A DNA stretch of 12,139 nucleotides. It comes from Desulfarculales bacterium UBA696 (GTDB lineage Bacteria > Desulfobacterota > Syntrophobacteria > Syntrophobacterales > Syntrophobacteraceae). The DNA is taken from the NCBI GenBank assembly GCA_002298995.1, contig DBMO01000062.1:1-12139 (forward strand), read 5' to 3'. A model generated the notes under the pieces. The model worked only from the letters and a program-made list of their open reading frames with translations. It ran no database searches and was not told the DNA's origin. The position numbers were made by a program, and so were the translations under genes. Below are positions 1 through 7,756 of the stretch, in pieces; position 1 is the stretch's first letter; every line of letters begins with the position of its first letter.

Positions 1-49
1 CGAACCTCCTGATTAAGAGTCAGCTGCTCTACCGTTGAGCTAGCGGCCC
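1..49 (-). tRNA. tRNA-Lys (anticodon CUU), partial
   Basis: The reverse strand from 49 down to 1 gives a tRNA 5' part: acceptor strand GGGCCGC, a D-arm closed by GCTC/GAGC, and an anticodon arm with stem GCTGA/TCAGG around loop CTCTTAA, which puts CTT at positions 34-36 (lysine, codon AAG). The bases up to the edge are the variable loop AGGTT and the first two bases of the T stem. The rest of the T arm and the 3' acceptor strand lie beyond the left edge. The outermost anticodon-stem pair is a G-G mismatch, but the fold is otherwise normal. It lies 16 nt downstream of tRNA-Arg and is probably co-transcribed with it. Confidence 0.93.
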
Positions 50-65
50 GGATTGGAAATGTACT

Positions 66-142
66 TGGTACGCCCGGCAGGAATCGAACCTGCGACCTGC
101 GGATTCGAAGTCCGACGCTCTATCCAACTGAGCTACGGGCGC
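66..142 (-). tRNA. tRNA-Arg (anticodon UCG)
   Basis: The reverse strand gives a complete 77-nt tRNA with an encoded CCA end. The acceptor stem is GCGCCCG paired with CGGGCGT (first pair G-U) and the discriminator is A. The D-arm is GCTC/GAGC. The anticodon loop CTTCGAA places TCG at 34-36, for arginine (CGA codons). The T-arm is GCAGG-TTCGATT-CCTGC. The gene is first in a short tRNA unit with tRNA-Lys downstream, and its own promoter is visible about 17 nt upstream of the mature 5' end. Confidence 0.97.
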
Positions 143-158
143 TCCAGGCAGAATCCCT

Positions 159-186
159 ATGATACCAAAACAGGGGGGCAAGTCAA
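159..186 (-). promoter_or_regulatory. sigma70-type promoter of the tRNA-Arg/tRNA-Lys unit
   Basis: On the minus strand a -35 box TTGACT (186-181) is followed by a 16-bp spacer and a -10 box TATCAT (164-159). The expected transcription start is near 151-153, about ten bases before the mature tRNA-Arg 5' end at 142. The good match to consensus and its placement make this the best-supported promoter in the window. Confidence 0.75.
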
Positions 187-383
187 CAGAGAAACGAGAC
201 CATGGTTGCGCCAAATAAAGCGCCGCTGGGAAGCACATGCAGGAAGGACCCTCGGCGTTCGCCGGTTGGTGTCTGGGCCGTTGTAATCACATCTGTATTT
301 CACCGCAACCGAACGAAAAACCGTAATCGAGCAGGACTAAAATTGGGAAGCGAACACCGAAATTCCAAGGCCCACTGATGCAA

Positions 384-2747
384 TCAGAACCGTTCGTAAT
401 TGTCTTTCCACGCATTTGCCTCTAACTCGCTTTTCACTTGTTTCCCAGGCAGTCTCAATATAAAAGTCGAACCTTTTCCCTGCTCACTCTCCGCCCTGAT
501 GCTACCCCCGTGACGCTCTGCTATTTTCCGGCAGATTGCCAGGCCCATTCCCGTTCCTTCATATTCACTGCGTGCATAGAGGCGCTGGAAAGGTTTGAAA
601 ATCTTCTCGGCATAGATCTGATCAAAGCCGATGCCGTTGTCTTTCACAAATATTTCGCAAAAAGTATTGCCGTCGCATTTGGCGTATACCTCGATATGAG
701 GGATTTTCTCACTTCTGAATTTCAGTGCGTTTCCAATCAAGTTTTGGAAAAGGCGTAGCATTTGGCTCTCGTCTGCTTCTATTTTCGGCAAATTCTTAAT
801 TTCAATTTGTGCTCCGGTCTCTTCAATCTTCTGTTCAAAAACATCCGCTGCGTCCCGCGCAATTTCACCGAGATCTACCTGTCTAAAAGGCTCTGATTTG
901 GATGCAACTCGTGAGTACTGCAGCAAGTCCTCCAGAAGCTGACGCATCCTCGCCGCGGAATTAATGACCCGCTCCAGGTAATCCTGCCCGGCATGGTCCA
1001 GTGACATAGCGCATCTTTGCTTGGTCAGGTCACAGAAGGTCTGTATCTTTCGCAGAGGCTCCTGCAGATCGTGGGAAGCGACAAAAGCAAACTCCTGAAG
1101 CTCGGAATTTATCAGCTCCAACCTCTCCATGTTGGATTTCAGAGTTTTTTCAGCCTTCTTTCGGTCCGTGACATCGCGGTTGATCTCAAGAATTCCTGTC
1201 GGTTTACCGGTAATATCCGCTTTTAAACCCCATCGGCTTTCGACAATGATCTCGCCTCCGGTGGAGGTGGTGTGCAAAAGCTCCCCTTGCCACGATCCAT
1301 ATTGTATTACTCGCTCCTTTATTTGATCCAGCTGTTCAGGAAATCGTGTCCGCAATAGTTCATGGGTGGTTCTACCGAGGGCTTCCTCTTTAGAAAACCC
1401 ATATGTTTCCGTTGCGCCCGTATTCCAAAAAATGATCTTATCGTTCATACCCCGGACGAGAATTGCATCGTGGGCCAAATCAAGCAGGGCAGCCTGGTCC
1501 CGCAGTGCCTCATTTGCTTCCTCCAACTCCGCTGTGCGCTCTCGGACACGCAACTCAAGCTCATCACGTGATTTGCGCAGCACCTCTTCCATCCACATGC
1601 GTTCGGTAACATCGGTGTTGGTCCCGCACCATTGGGTCACTTCCCCATCGGCATTTTTCACCGGCTGCACGCGAGTAAGAAACTGTCGGAAGTTCCCGTC
1701 GGCGCCGCGCAATGGGAAAACCATATCGAAAGGCTTTCCAGTGGCAATGGACTCTTTCCAGCGCTCAAGAACATCGGGCAAAACATTAGGATCATGAACT
1801 CTTTGCCAGCCCCAACCTTCCATCTGTTCGGGTGTAGTTCCCGTAAACTCGTACCAGCGTTTATTATACCAGTGAATGTATCCGTCCGCCCTTGCGACCC
1901 AGGCAAGCTGCGGAATAGTGTCAGCCATAACGCGGAGGCGCTCCTCACCTTCGCGAAGAGCATCCTCGATCTCCCTGCGCTCGGTGATGTCAGCCACGGT
2001 GCCGATCATGCGAGCGGCTTTTGGTCGTTCATCCATATCGGAAAAGAAGACCTTGGCTGTCGTGGCAAGCCATCGTACGGTCCCGTCAGGCAACTTGGAG
2101 CGGAATTCAATATTTAGTCGTCCGTTGCCGGAAGGGTCCATTGCCGCTTGCTCGGCATCATGGACTCTCTGCCGGTCGTCGGGATGGATGCAGTCCGAAA
2201 AAAGTTGATAGTCAATGTGGGCGCCGGGAGGCAGTCCAAATATTTCCTTACATCGATCCGACCAGTTGATTTCGCCGGTGTGTGGATTAAAGTCCCAGGT
2301 TCCCAAATTTCCAGATTCGATTGCAAGCCGCAGCCGCTCTTCATTCTCTTGGACGGCAATGGCCGCTCTTTCCCGCTCTGCGGCCAATTCTGCCTGCGCC
2401 TCAGCTCTCTTGGCTCGTGCCTGAGCGCGATACATCAAATCGGCGGTATAGGAGAGCAGTGTGCAGGTAGATATAAAGATGGTCAGTATGATCCAATCAG
2501 TCGGATTCGCTATTGCTATACCGGGAGGTTCCATCCAAAAATATGCCGTGAGAACAGCGGAGAGTGCGGTTGCCAGAAGACCGGCGCGCATTCCTCCATA
2601 GATGCCGGATATCATTACGGCGGGATAGAATGTGACAAAAGGAATGCGGACGCCGAAGACTCCAATCGCGGCTCGCAGAGTTGCGGCGATTAAGACTATA
2701 ACTGCTGCGAAGACATACTCTCGACCCGAGGATACTCTGTCATCCAT
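384..2747 (-). CDS. Membrane PAS-PAS-PAS sensor histidine kinase
   Basis: This is a 787-residue transmitter kinase expected to autophosphorylate on histidine and pass the phosphate to a receiver protein. Residues about 10-102 form roughly four membrane helices like the DUF4118/KdpD-type N-terminal domain, with almost no periplasmic part. A charged coiled coil (103-135) leads into PAS domains at about 136-257, 267-390 and 430-540, two of them ending in the usual D[IV]T[ED]R-type boundary. A second coiled coil precedes the third PAS. The HisKA box reads SHDLQEPLRKI with phosphoacceptor H559. The ATPase domain has an N-box with N673, a DNGIGF box beginning at D703 and GTGMG at 731-735, so it looks active. 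The HisKA type is that of phytochrome-like kinases that pair with Rcp1-like receivers, and such a receiver lies just upstream (2937-3461). The ATG at 2747 has no strong ribosome site and no upstream in-frame ATG is seen nearby. The signal is unknown; PAS ligands cannot be read from sequence. Confidence 0.93.
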   Translation of the reverse strand: MDDRVSSGREYVFAAVIVLIAATLRAAIGVFGVRIPFVTFYPAVMISGIYGGMRAGLLATALSAVLTAYFWMEPPGIAIANPTDWIILTIFISTCTLLSYTADLMYRAQARAKRAEAQAELAAERERAAIAVQENEERLRLAIESGNLGTWDFNPHTGEINWSDRCKEIFGLPPGAHIDYQLFSDCIHPDDRQRVHDAEQAAMDPSGNGRLNIEFRSKLPDGTVRWLATTAKVFFSDMDERPKAARMIGTVADITERREIEDALREGEERLRVMADTIPQLAWVARADGYIHWYNKRWYEFTGTTPEQMEGWGWQRVHDPNVLPDVLERWKESIATGKPFDMVFPLRGADGNFRQFLTRVQPVKNADGEVTQWCGTNTDVTERMWMEEVLRKSRDELELRVRERTAELEEANEALRDQAALLDLAHDAILVRGMNDKIIFWNTGATETYGFSKEEALGRTTHELLRTRFPEQLDQIKERVIQYGSWQGELLHTTSTGGEIIVESRWGLKADITGKPTGILEINRDVTDRKKAEKTLKSNMERLELINSELQEFAFVASHDLQEPLRKIQTFCDLTKQRCAMSLDHAGQDYLERVINSAARMRQLLEDLLQYSRVASKSEPFRQVDLGEIARDAADVFEQKIEETGAQIEIKNLPKIEADESQMLRLFQNLIGNALKFRSEKIPHIEVYAKCDGNTFCEIFVKDNGIGFDQIYAEKIFKPFQRLYARSEYEGTGMGLAICRKIAERHGGSIRAESEQGKGSTFILRLPGKQVKSELEANAWKDNYERF

Positions 2748-2795
2748 ATCTGATTCGGTCCCATCCTGGTCATGGCTTTAGAATTCAGATAAATT

Positions 2796-2818
2796 ATAAC
2801 CCTTCTTTCGAGGGTTAT
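2796..2818 (-). other. Stem-loop between receiver and kinase genes
   Basis: ATAACCCT (2796-2803) and AGGGTTAT (2811-2818) form a perfect 8-bp stem with a 7-nt loop in the 189-nt spacer between the response regulator and its downstream kinase. Read on the minus strand, the stem is followed by an AT-rich run (TAATTTATC), not a clean U-tract, so it is at best a weak terminator or attenuator. The same stretch includes TATAAT on the minus strand, but no matching -35 box was found at the right distance. Confidence 0.4.
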
Positions 2819-2936
2819 TCGCTTTCACATGGAAAATCAGGATCTCTTCGGCTGAGCCCATGGGAGCACTTATAAAGGATGGGGGCATCAATGGCAAACG
2901 ATGATACCATGGCTGCCTGGTATTGCCTTGTCGTTA

Positions 2937-3461
2937 TTACATTTCTTGCTCGGATACGCGCTCGCAAGGTCTTGCCTTTTGGGATAAAGGAACGTTGCAG
3001 GCTCGCAGCTGTTTAGAAAGAGGCAATGTTGCCACTTCGAACCAGTATTTATTGAGGCACCTCACTGTTTCCACCAATCTTTCGAATGAGATGGGCTTGA
3101 CTATATAGGAGTTGGCCCCGAGCTTGTAGCATAGCTCGATTTCCTGCTGTGAACTCGATGTCGTGTAGATTATTACTGGAATCATCCTGAGTTGCGGATC
3201 GGTCTTAATCTCTTTGAGCGTTTGGCGGCCGTCTTTTTTAGGCATGTTTAAATCGAGAAAAATCAAATCGGGAGACGGGAATAAATCGTTGTCCTCGTAA
3301 AAACCCCGATGGAACAGGTAATCCAGAAGCTCCTGGCCGTCCTTTAGACAATGAAAATTATCCGTCTGAAAGGCTTCACGAATTGCACCGGCCATCAGAA
3401 GGCAATCATCTTCATCATCATCCGCCATGAGCAGTACAGTTCTTGCTCGCTGTTTTTCCAT
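2937..3461 (-). CDS. Receiver-only response regulator (Rcp1-like)
   Basis: This 174-residue protein is a single receiver domain (about 7-140) with a 35-residue tail and no DNA-binding or enzymatic output domain. The acidic pocket is the DDDEDD run at 14-19, the phosphoacceptor is D70 in FLDLNMP, the switch threonine is T100/T101 in YTTS, and the conserved lysine is K122 in VKP. All phosphorylation residues are present. The insertion-bearing DGQELLDYLF region is typical of the Rcp1 family that serves phytochrome-like kinases. The start is supported by a good ribosome site, GGGGAG (minus strand, 3474-3469), 7 nt before the ATG. It precedes the histidine kinase at 384-2747 on the same strand, its likely partner. 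Output is presumably by protein contact or onward phosphotransfer (inference). The C-terminal tail has two cysteines and no recognised motif. Confidence 0.93.
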   Translation of the reverse strand: MEKQRARTVLLMADDDEDDCLLMAGAIREAFQTDNFHCLKDGQELLDYLFHRGFYEDNDLFPSPDLIFLDLNMPKKDGRQTLKEIKTDPQLRMIPVIIYTTSSSQQEIELCYKLGANSYIVKPISFERLVETVRCLNKYWFEVATLPLSKQLRACNVPLSQKARPCERVSEQEM

Positions 3462-4017
3462 GCTGCTTCTCCCCTAAGAGGAAAGATAGGGGGCTGGATG
3501 TCCGGCGGCAAGGAAGAACAAAGGGGATGTTGCCCGAATAGTCCTTTTTAGAAACTGTAAGTGGAATCCCGGAATGATCCTGATAGGGGCGGTTGCCCAA
3601 AGGGGAAGTTCCGCCAGTCTATAAGTTGGCGAAGATATGGGGATAGAAGGGCAGGCCGGATATAAATCCGGTTGCCCACTGATTGGAACCCCGAGGCGTC
3701 ATTCGGCGATAACACCACATTTTCGATAATTTCGCGTACGTGAATCACGAAAATATTCTGAACAACAGCCCCGTAAAACCATTCAAGTTGGCATAGAGGC
3801 TCCTGGAAATTATATGGACGATCACGGTTGAAATCGTTTACAGCACTCCTTCATCTAGTGTAATGTGAACTTATACTAAAATTCCAAACGCAGGTTCATG
3901 GTGAAGTATTATCCCGATCGGGCTCGCTGGGTGACAGGCCTATAGTCAGGATTCCGAATTCACGGCATGTTTCGAAACTAGACCGGTTCATTGACGCCAG
4001 TTCCCGAGGGCATCAAA
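3462..4017. promoter_or_regulatory. Divergent intergenic region with hairpins and short repeats
   Basis: This spacer of about 550 bp separates the divergent receiver gene (minus) and kinase gene (plus). No convincing gene is seen. It holds three GTTGCCC copies (3529-3535, 3592-3598, 3671-3677), the first two as near-identical 13-mers GGGG(AT/CG)GTTGCCC. It also holds a strong hairpin at 3649-3677, a near-palindrome at 3731-3744 nested in the ATTTTCG/CGAAAAT inverted repeat (3719-3725 and 3748-3754), and the perfect palindrome CCCGATCGGG at 3913-3922. Both transcription units should start here, but no promoter of consensus quality is visible. Possible boxes are TTTACA (3837) with TAATGT (3861), or TATACT at 3872, for the plus strand, and TATAAT (3814-3809) for the minus strand without a clear -35. 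Confidence 0.5.
3649..3677. other. Strong 11-bp stem-loop in the divergent spacer
   Basis: GGGCA (3649-3653) pairs with TGCCC (3673-3677), and CCGGAT (3656-3661) pairs with ATCCGG (3666-3671). They enclose an ATAA loop, with only a small 2x1 internal bulge between the two helices. Neither strand has a T-run after the stem, so it is not a rho-independent terminator. It would lie in the 5' leader of the minus-strand receiver mRNA if transcription starts upstream of it. It could be an RNA structure or a protein site; nothing decides between these. Confidence 0.5.
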
Positions 4018-7000
4018 ATGGCGGCTTCGCCTGATGAAAAATCACGTGAGGGACGTTTTGGTGAGAGCATACAGAACAGGCTCATCCTGCTTCTTCTTGT
4101 GTTGCTCGTTCCAATACTCTTCATTCAGGCCTACAACTATCACCGATTATTCGAGACCCGCAGGGCCGAGGAACTCCAAGCAAACCTTGAAATCGCCCGC
4201 GCCGCAGCGAAGACTTTTGAAGCATTCGTAATGGACATAGTCCATTCCGAGTTGGTAATCAGCCAGGCCCTTACGACCCCGTCGATTTCCGAGCAGGATC
4301 GCCTCCGCATTCTAGACGAATTCCGGGCTGACAATCCGGTAGTCACATCTTCTTATTGGATGGACCCAAACGGGTTTGTCATTGCTGCTAGCCCAAGGGG
4401 CTCGATTGGATACGATCTAAGCGACCGGTCATTTTCCCGGGAGGTTGTTGCCGGAAGAACCTGGAGCATATCGGATCTCATCGTAGGGAGAGTTACGAAA
4501 AGACCGACTTTTACAATCAGCCGCGGTATTCTGAACGAACGGGGCGAGTTGCTTGGAGTTGTAGCGGCCGCCATCGAACCTGAGCGTCTGCTGGAAGTGC
4601 TGCGAATCGAGAGGTCCAGGGCCGGGGGAGTTAGCCTTTTAGATAGCAAGGGGATGCTCGTATATCGGTTTCCTGTCACTCAATATACCTGGGAGCAGCG
4701 CGACTGGCTTTCCTCTTATCCAGCCATCAAAGATGCCCTTGAGTCAAAAGAAGTTGTCGCCTCAGCTGTATCCAATGCGTTTGAGATACGACGGTTCGTT
4801 GCATTCACACCCATATCCGGTATCGGCTGGGTTGCTGCCGCAAGCAGGGAAGAGGATGCCGCATTGTCGGCCATTTGGGCTTCACTCCTCCCCGAGGCAG
4901 CTATTTTCGTGCTTATTGCGATAGCTGCTCTCGTTGGCGCGATCATGCTCTCTCATTTCATCACCGCTCCCATTAGGGAGCTTAGGGGACACGCTCTGGC
5001 ACTTGGCGAGGGGAATGCAAACTTTCCGGTTTCAGTCACGGGACCGGCTGAAATAAGAGACCTTGCCGGCGGATTCAATATAATGGCCCGCGAGTTGCGG
5101 GCACGCGAAATGAACCTGAAGGAAAGCGAGGAAAAGTACCGCGCCCTGTTTGACAATATGAACGAGATCATGGAGATCGACGAACTCATATATGATGAGC
5201 ACGCCATTCCATGCGACTGGCGCATTCTGGATGTCAATCCCGCATACCTGCGAAAATCTGGGAAGTCGCGGGACGAATTAATCGGTTGGCGCTTTTCCGA
5301 GCTGTACGGTGCGCATGCCCCGGGGCCTTTCCTGGATCGCGTTGCAGATCTTGTGAAAACAGGGGAGCCGGTAAGGTTTGAACAAATTTTCGAACCTCTG
5401 CAAATCCATATTCGTGTCTCGGCTTTTCACCTTGGCGGCACGCGCTTTGCCACTATTACCTCAGATATCACCAAGCGTAAGCAGGCCGAGGAAATCCTCC
5501 GAACCACGGTTCAGCGTTTTCATAATATCCTGTCCAATATTTTTGTCGGCATTTTGGTTATAGACGAGGATGATCAAATCGAGTTCGTAAATCAGAACTT
5601 CTGCGACCAGTTTAATTTGTCGGAGGCCCCCTCGGAGTTGATCGGGTTGCCTGCCGCGGAAATACTTCCAAAAGCATCCACCGCCTATGCTAATCCCGAA
5701 GAAGGTATGGCTCGGGTCCGGCAGATTATCTCAAGAGGGCAGCGTGTCGAGGATGAAGAGATCCTGATGTACAACGGACGAGTATTCTTGAGAGATTTTA
5801 TTCCGATCCTGGTCGATGGAAAGCCACGTGGCCGTATGTGGCAGCATCGCGACATCTCCGAGCGCAAACTGGTGGAAATCGAGCTGCGCAAATCGCATGA
5901 TGAACTTGAATTACGTGTTCGTGCGCGCACTGCTGAACTTGAGAAGGTCAATGAGGAGTTGGTAAAAGAGATAGACGAGCGCAAACGGGCAGAAGAGGGA
6001 GTGGAAGCCGAACGTCAGCGGTTCTACAATGTTTTGGAGTCTCTGCCGGTCTATATCTGCCTGATAACGCAGGATTACCATGTGCCGTTTGCAAATCGGA
6101 AGTTCCGGGAGTATTTCGGGGAGCCCCTCGGAAGGCGCTGCCATGAATTTATTTTCGGCAAACCTCAGCCATGTGAATTTTGCCAAACTTTCAAAGTCTT
6201 TGAAACCAATGAACCGCGACATTGGGAGTGCATCGACCCAGGAGACTGTAACTTAGACATCTACGACATGCCGTTTACCGACATTGACGGCTCGCCTCTC
6301 ATCTTGAAGATGGAGATCGATATTACCGAGCGCAGACGGGCCGAGGAAAAACTGAAAGCTTACACGGCACGACTTGAGTCTTTGAATAATGAGCTCCAGG
6401 ATTTTGCTTTTATAGCTTCGCACGATCTTCAGGAACCCTTGCGCAAAATACAGACGTTCGGAAACATCCTCGTTATGAAGCACGGGGATTCACTGAATTC
6501 CGAGGGTAAAGAGCACCTGAAGCGCATGACCAATGCGGCAAATCGTATGTCCAATCTATTGCGGTCCCTGCTGAATTATTCCAAAACGGGTACAAGCCAA
6601 CTGGATTTAAGGCCTGTCGATCTGACCCAGGTTGTTAAAGATGCCGCCAGCGATCTCGAAATTCTGGTTATGAATGCCGGAGGCAGGGTTGAGGTCAGCA
6701 ATCTGCCAACCGTAGAGGCCGATGCACCTCTGCTGCGGCAGCTCTTTCAAAACCTGATCGAGAATTCCATGAAATACCGTAAGGAAGCCGATCCTCCGGT
6801 CGTAAAGATTAGCGGGAGCCTCAGCGATAAAAGCTGCCGGGTTGTAATCGAGGACAATGGCATAGGTTTCAGGGAGGAGTTCATCCACAAAATCTTTATG
6901 CCGTTCGAGCGTCTTCATGGTAAAGATGCTCCATACAAGGGAATGGGCATGGGCCTGGCAATTTGTCGAAAAATAGCAGCACGGCACGGGGGCGGCATTA

Positions 7001-7062
7001 GTGCCACCAGCACGCTCGGCCGGGGCTCTACTTTTATCGTGACCCTCCCGGCAAAGCATTAA
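4018..7062 (+). CDS. dCACHE-HAMP-PAS-PAS-PAS sensor histidine kinase
   Basis: This is a transmembrane histidine kinase of 1014 residues from ATG 4018. That start has GAGGG 7 nt upstream; an upstream TTG at 3991 would add nine residues but lacks a ribosome site. TM1 is about 22-39 and TM2 about 294-316. The roughly 250 residues between them should be periplasmic and resemble a dCACHE small-molecule sensor (SYWMDPNGFVIAASP and the DLSDRSF region). Then follow HAMP (about 317-365), PAS1 (375-487), PAS2 (500-618), a coiled coil (618-665), cysteine-rich PAS3 (668-771) and HisKA with H802 in SHDLQEPLRKI. The ATPase domain has N912/N916, D946 in DNGIGF and GMGMG at 975-979. All catalytic boxes are intact. 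PAS3 carries C681, C708, C719, C722, C738 and C744. The partner receiver gene follows after 11 nt. Its HisKA region and linker closely match the kinase at 384-2747, so the two are paralogues. Ligand unknown. Confidence 0.94.
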   Translation: MAASPDEKSREGRFGESIQNRLILLLLVLLVPILFIQAYNYHRLFETRRAEELQANLEIARAAAKTFEAFVMDIVHSELVISQALTTPSISEQDRLRILDEFRADNPVVTSSYWMDPNGFVIAASPRGSIGYDLSDRSFSREVVAGRTWSISDLIVGRVTKRPTFTISRGILNERGELLGVVAAAIEPERLLEVLRIERSRAGGVSLLDSKGMLVYRFPVTQYTWEQRDWLSSYPAIKDALESKEVVASAVSNAFEIRRFVAFTPISGIGWVAAASREEDAALSAIWASLLPEAAIFVLIAIAALVGAIMLSHFITAPIRELRGHALALGEGNANFPVSVTGPAEIRDLAGGFNIMARELRAREMNLKESEEKYRALFDNMNEIMEIDELIYDEHAIPCDWRILDVNPAYLRKSGKSRDELIGWRFSELYGAHAPGPFLDRVADLVKTGEPVRFEQIFEPLQIHIRVSAFHLGGTRFATITSDITKRKQAEEILRTTVQRFHNILSNIFVGILVIDEDDQIEFVNQNFCDQFNLSEAPSELIGLPAAEILPKASTAYANPEEGMARVRQIISRGQRVEDEEILMYNGRVFLRDFIPILVDGKPRGRMWQHRDISERKLVEIELRKSHDELELRVRARTAELEKVNEELVKEIDERKRAEEGVEAERQRFYNVLESLPVYICLITQDYHVPFANRKFREYFGEPLGRRCHEFIFGKPQPCEFCQTFKVFETNEPRHWECIDPGDCNLDIYDMPFTDIDGSPLILKMEIDITERRRAEEKLKAYTARLESLNNELQDFAFIASHDLQEPLRKIQTFGNILVMKHGDSLNSEGKEHLKRMTNAANRMSNLLRSLLNYSKTGTSQLDLRPVDLTQVVKDAASDLEILVMNAGGRVEVSNLPTVEADAPLLRQLFQNLIENSMKYRKEADPPVVKISGSLSDKSCRVVIEDNGIGFREEFIHKIFMPFERLHGKDAPYKGMGMGLAICRKIAARHGGGISATSTLGRGSTFIVTLPAKH

Positions 7063-7073
7063 TCGGTGCGTCA

Positions 7074-7556
7074 ATGAAGAGCGAGAATGCCGTATTAAAT
7101 ATCTTGATGGCAGACGATGACGAGGATGATTGTATTCTCGTCCGGTCCGCTTTTCAGGAAATCGGCATGCCCCATGATCTGCGCTTTGTTGCGGATGGCG
7201 AAGAGCTGTTGAATTATCTCCTCCACCAGGGAAATTTTACCGACCATCAAAAACATCCCCGGCCAGACCTGATCCTGCTCGATTTAAACATGCCCCTGAT
7301 CGACGGCAGGGAAGCCCTTGCCAGGATCAAATCCTATCCTGGGTTAGCACCAATCCCGATCCTGATCCTCACTACCTCGAAAGATCAGCGCGACATCGCT
7401 TTATCCAGGGAGGCAGGGGCCTCATCGTTTTTGTCCAAACCCGAGGTCTTTGAAGATCTGACTGAAATGCTATCAAGATTCTGCGCGGCAATCCGCCGTA
7501 ACCCACAAATTCCTTTCCAGGTAATCGGATGCGACAGCGCACCGCCGGAGCATTAG
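7074..7556 (+). CDS. Receiver-only response regulator (Rcp1-like)
   Basis: This 160-residue protein consists of one receiver domain and a short tail. It has the acidic run DDDEDD (14-19), phosphoacceptor D70 in LLDLNMP, T100/T101 in LTTS and K122 in SKP. These fall at the same residue numbers as in the paralogue at 2937-3461. No output domain is present. It starts 11 nt after the kinase stop codon, so the two are surely one transcription unit and probably cognate partners. No strong ribosome site is visible, suggesting translation coupled to the kinase. The HQGNFTDHQKHPRPD stretch is the long loop before beta-3 seen in Rcp1-like proteins. The output may be protein-protein contact or a phosphorelay step (inference). 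Confidence 0.94.
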   Translation: MKSENAVLNILMADDDEDDCILVRSAFQEIGMPHDLRFVADGEELLNYLLHQGNFTDHQKHPRPDLILLDLNMPLIDGREALARIKSYPGLAPIPILILTTSKDQRDIALSREAGASSFLSKPEVFEDLTEMLSRFCAAIRRNPQIPFQVIGCDSAPPEH

Positions 7557-7756
7557 GCGAGAAGACCAAGCCCGACACCGCACCGGTTACTCCTGCCCCC
7601 ATTGAAGTAGTCCCAACTATTAAGTGCTCAAAAAAATCGTGCAAATGAGTTAAAATTAAAATTTTCGCTCCAGCTCAAAATAAGCCCTCGGTCTATTCCA
7701 GACAGGTGTAATTTACCGCGTGCCTGGACGACGTTGAACAGGGAAATCAGGGGTTG

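Noticed and set aside
1..142. tRNA genes as an integration site for a genomic island
   Set aside because: Integration normally targets the 3' end of a tRNA, which here faces left, out of the window. The signalling genes lie on the 5' side, and no integrase or duplicated tRNA end is present.
53..286. Plus-strand 77-codon frame over the tRNA-Arg gene
   Set aside because: It is a shadow of the tRNA and its promoter; most of its length is explained by structural RNA sequence.
3418..3748. Two overlapping minus-strand frames of 60-66 codons in the divergent spacer
   Set aside because: No family resemblance. One overlaps the receiver start region and the other spans the hairpin and repeats. The receiver's own ribosome site lies within this stretch.
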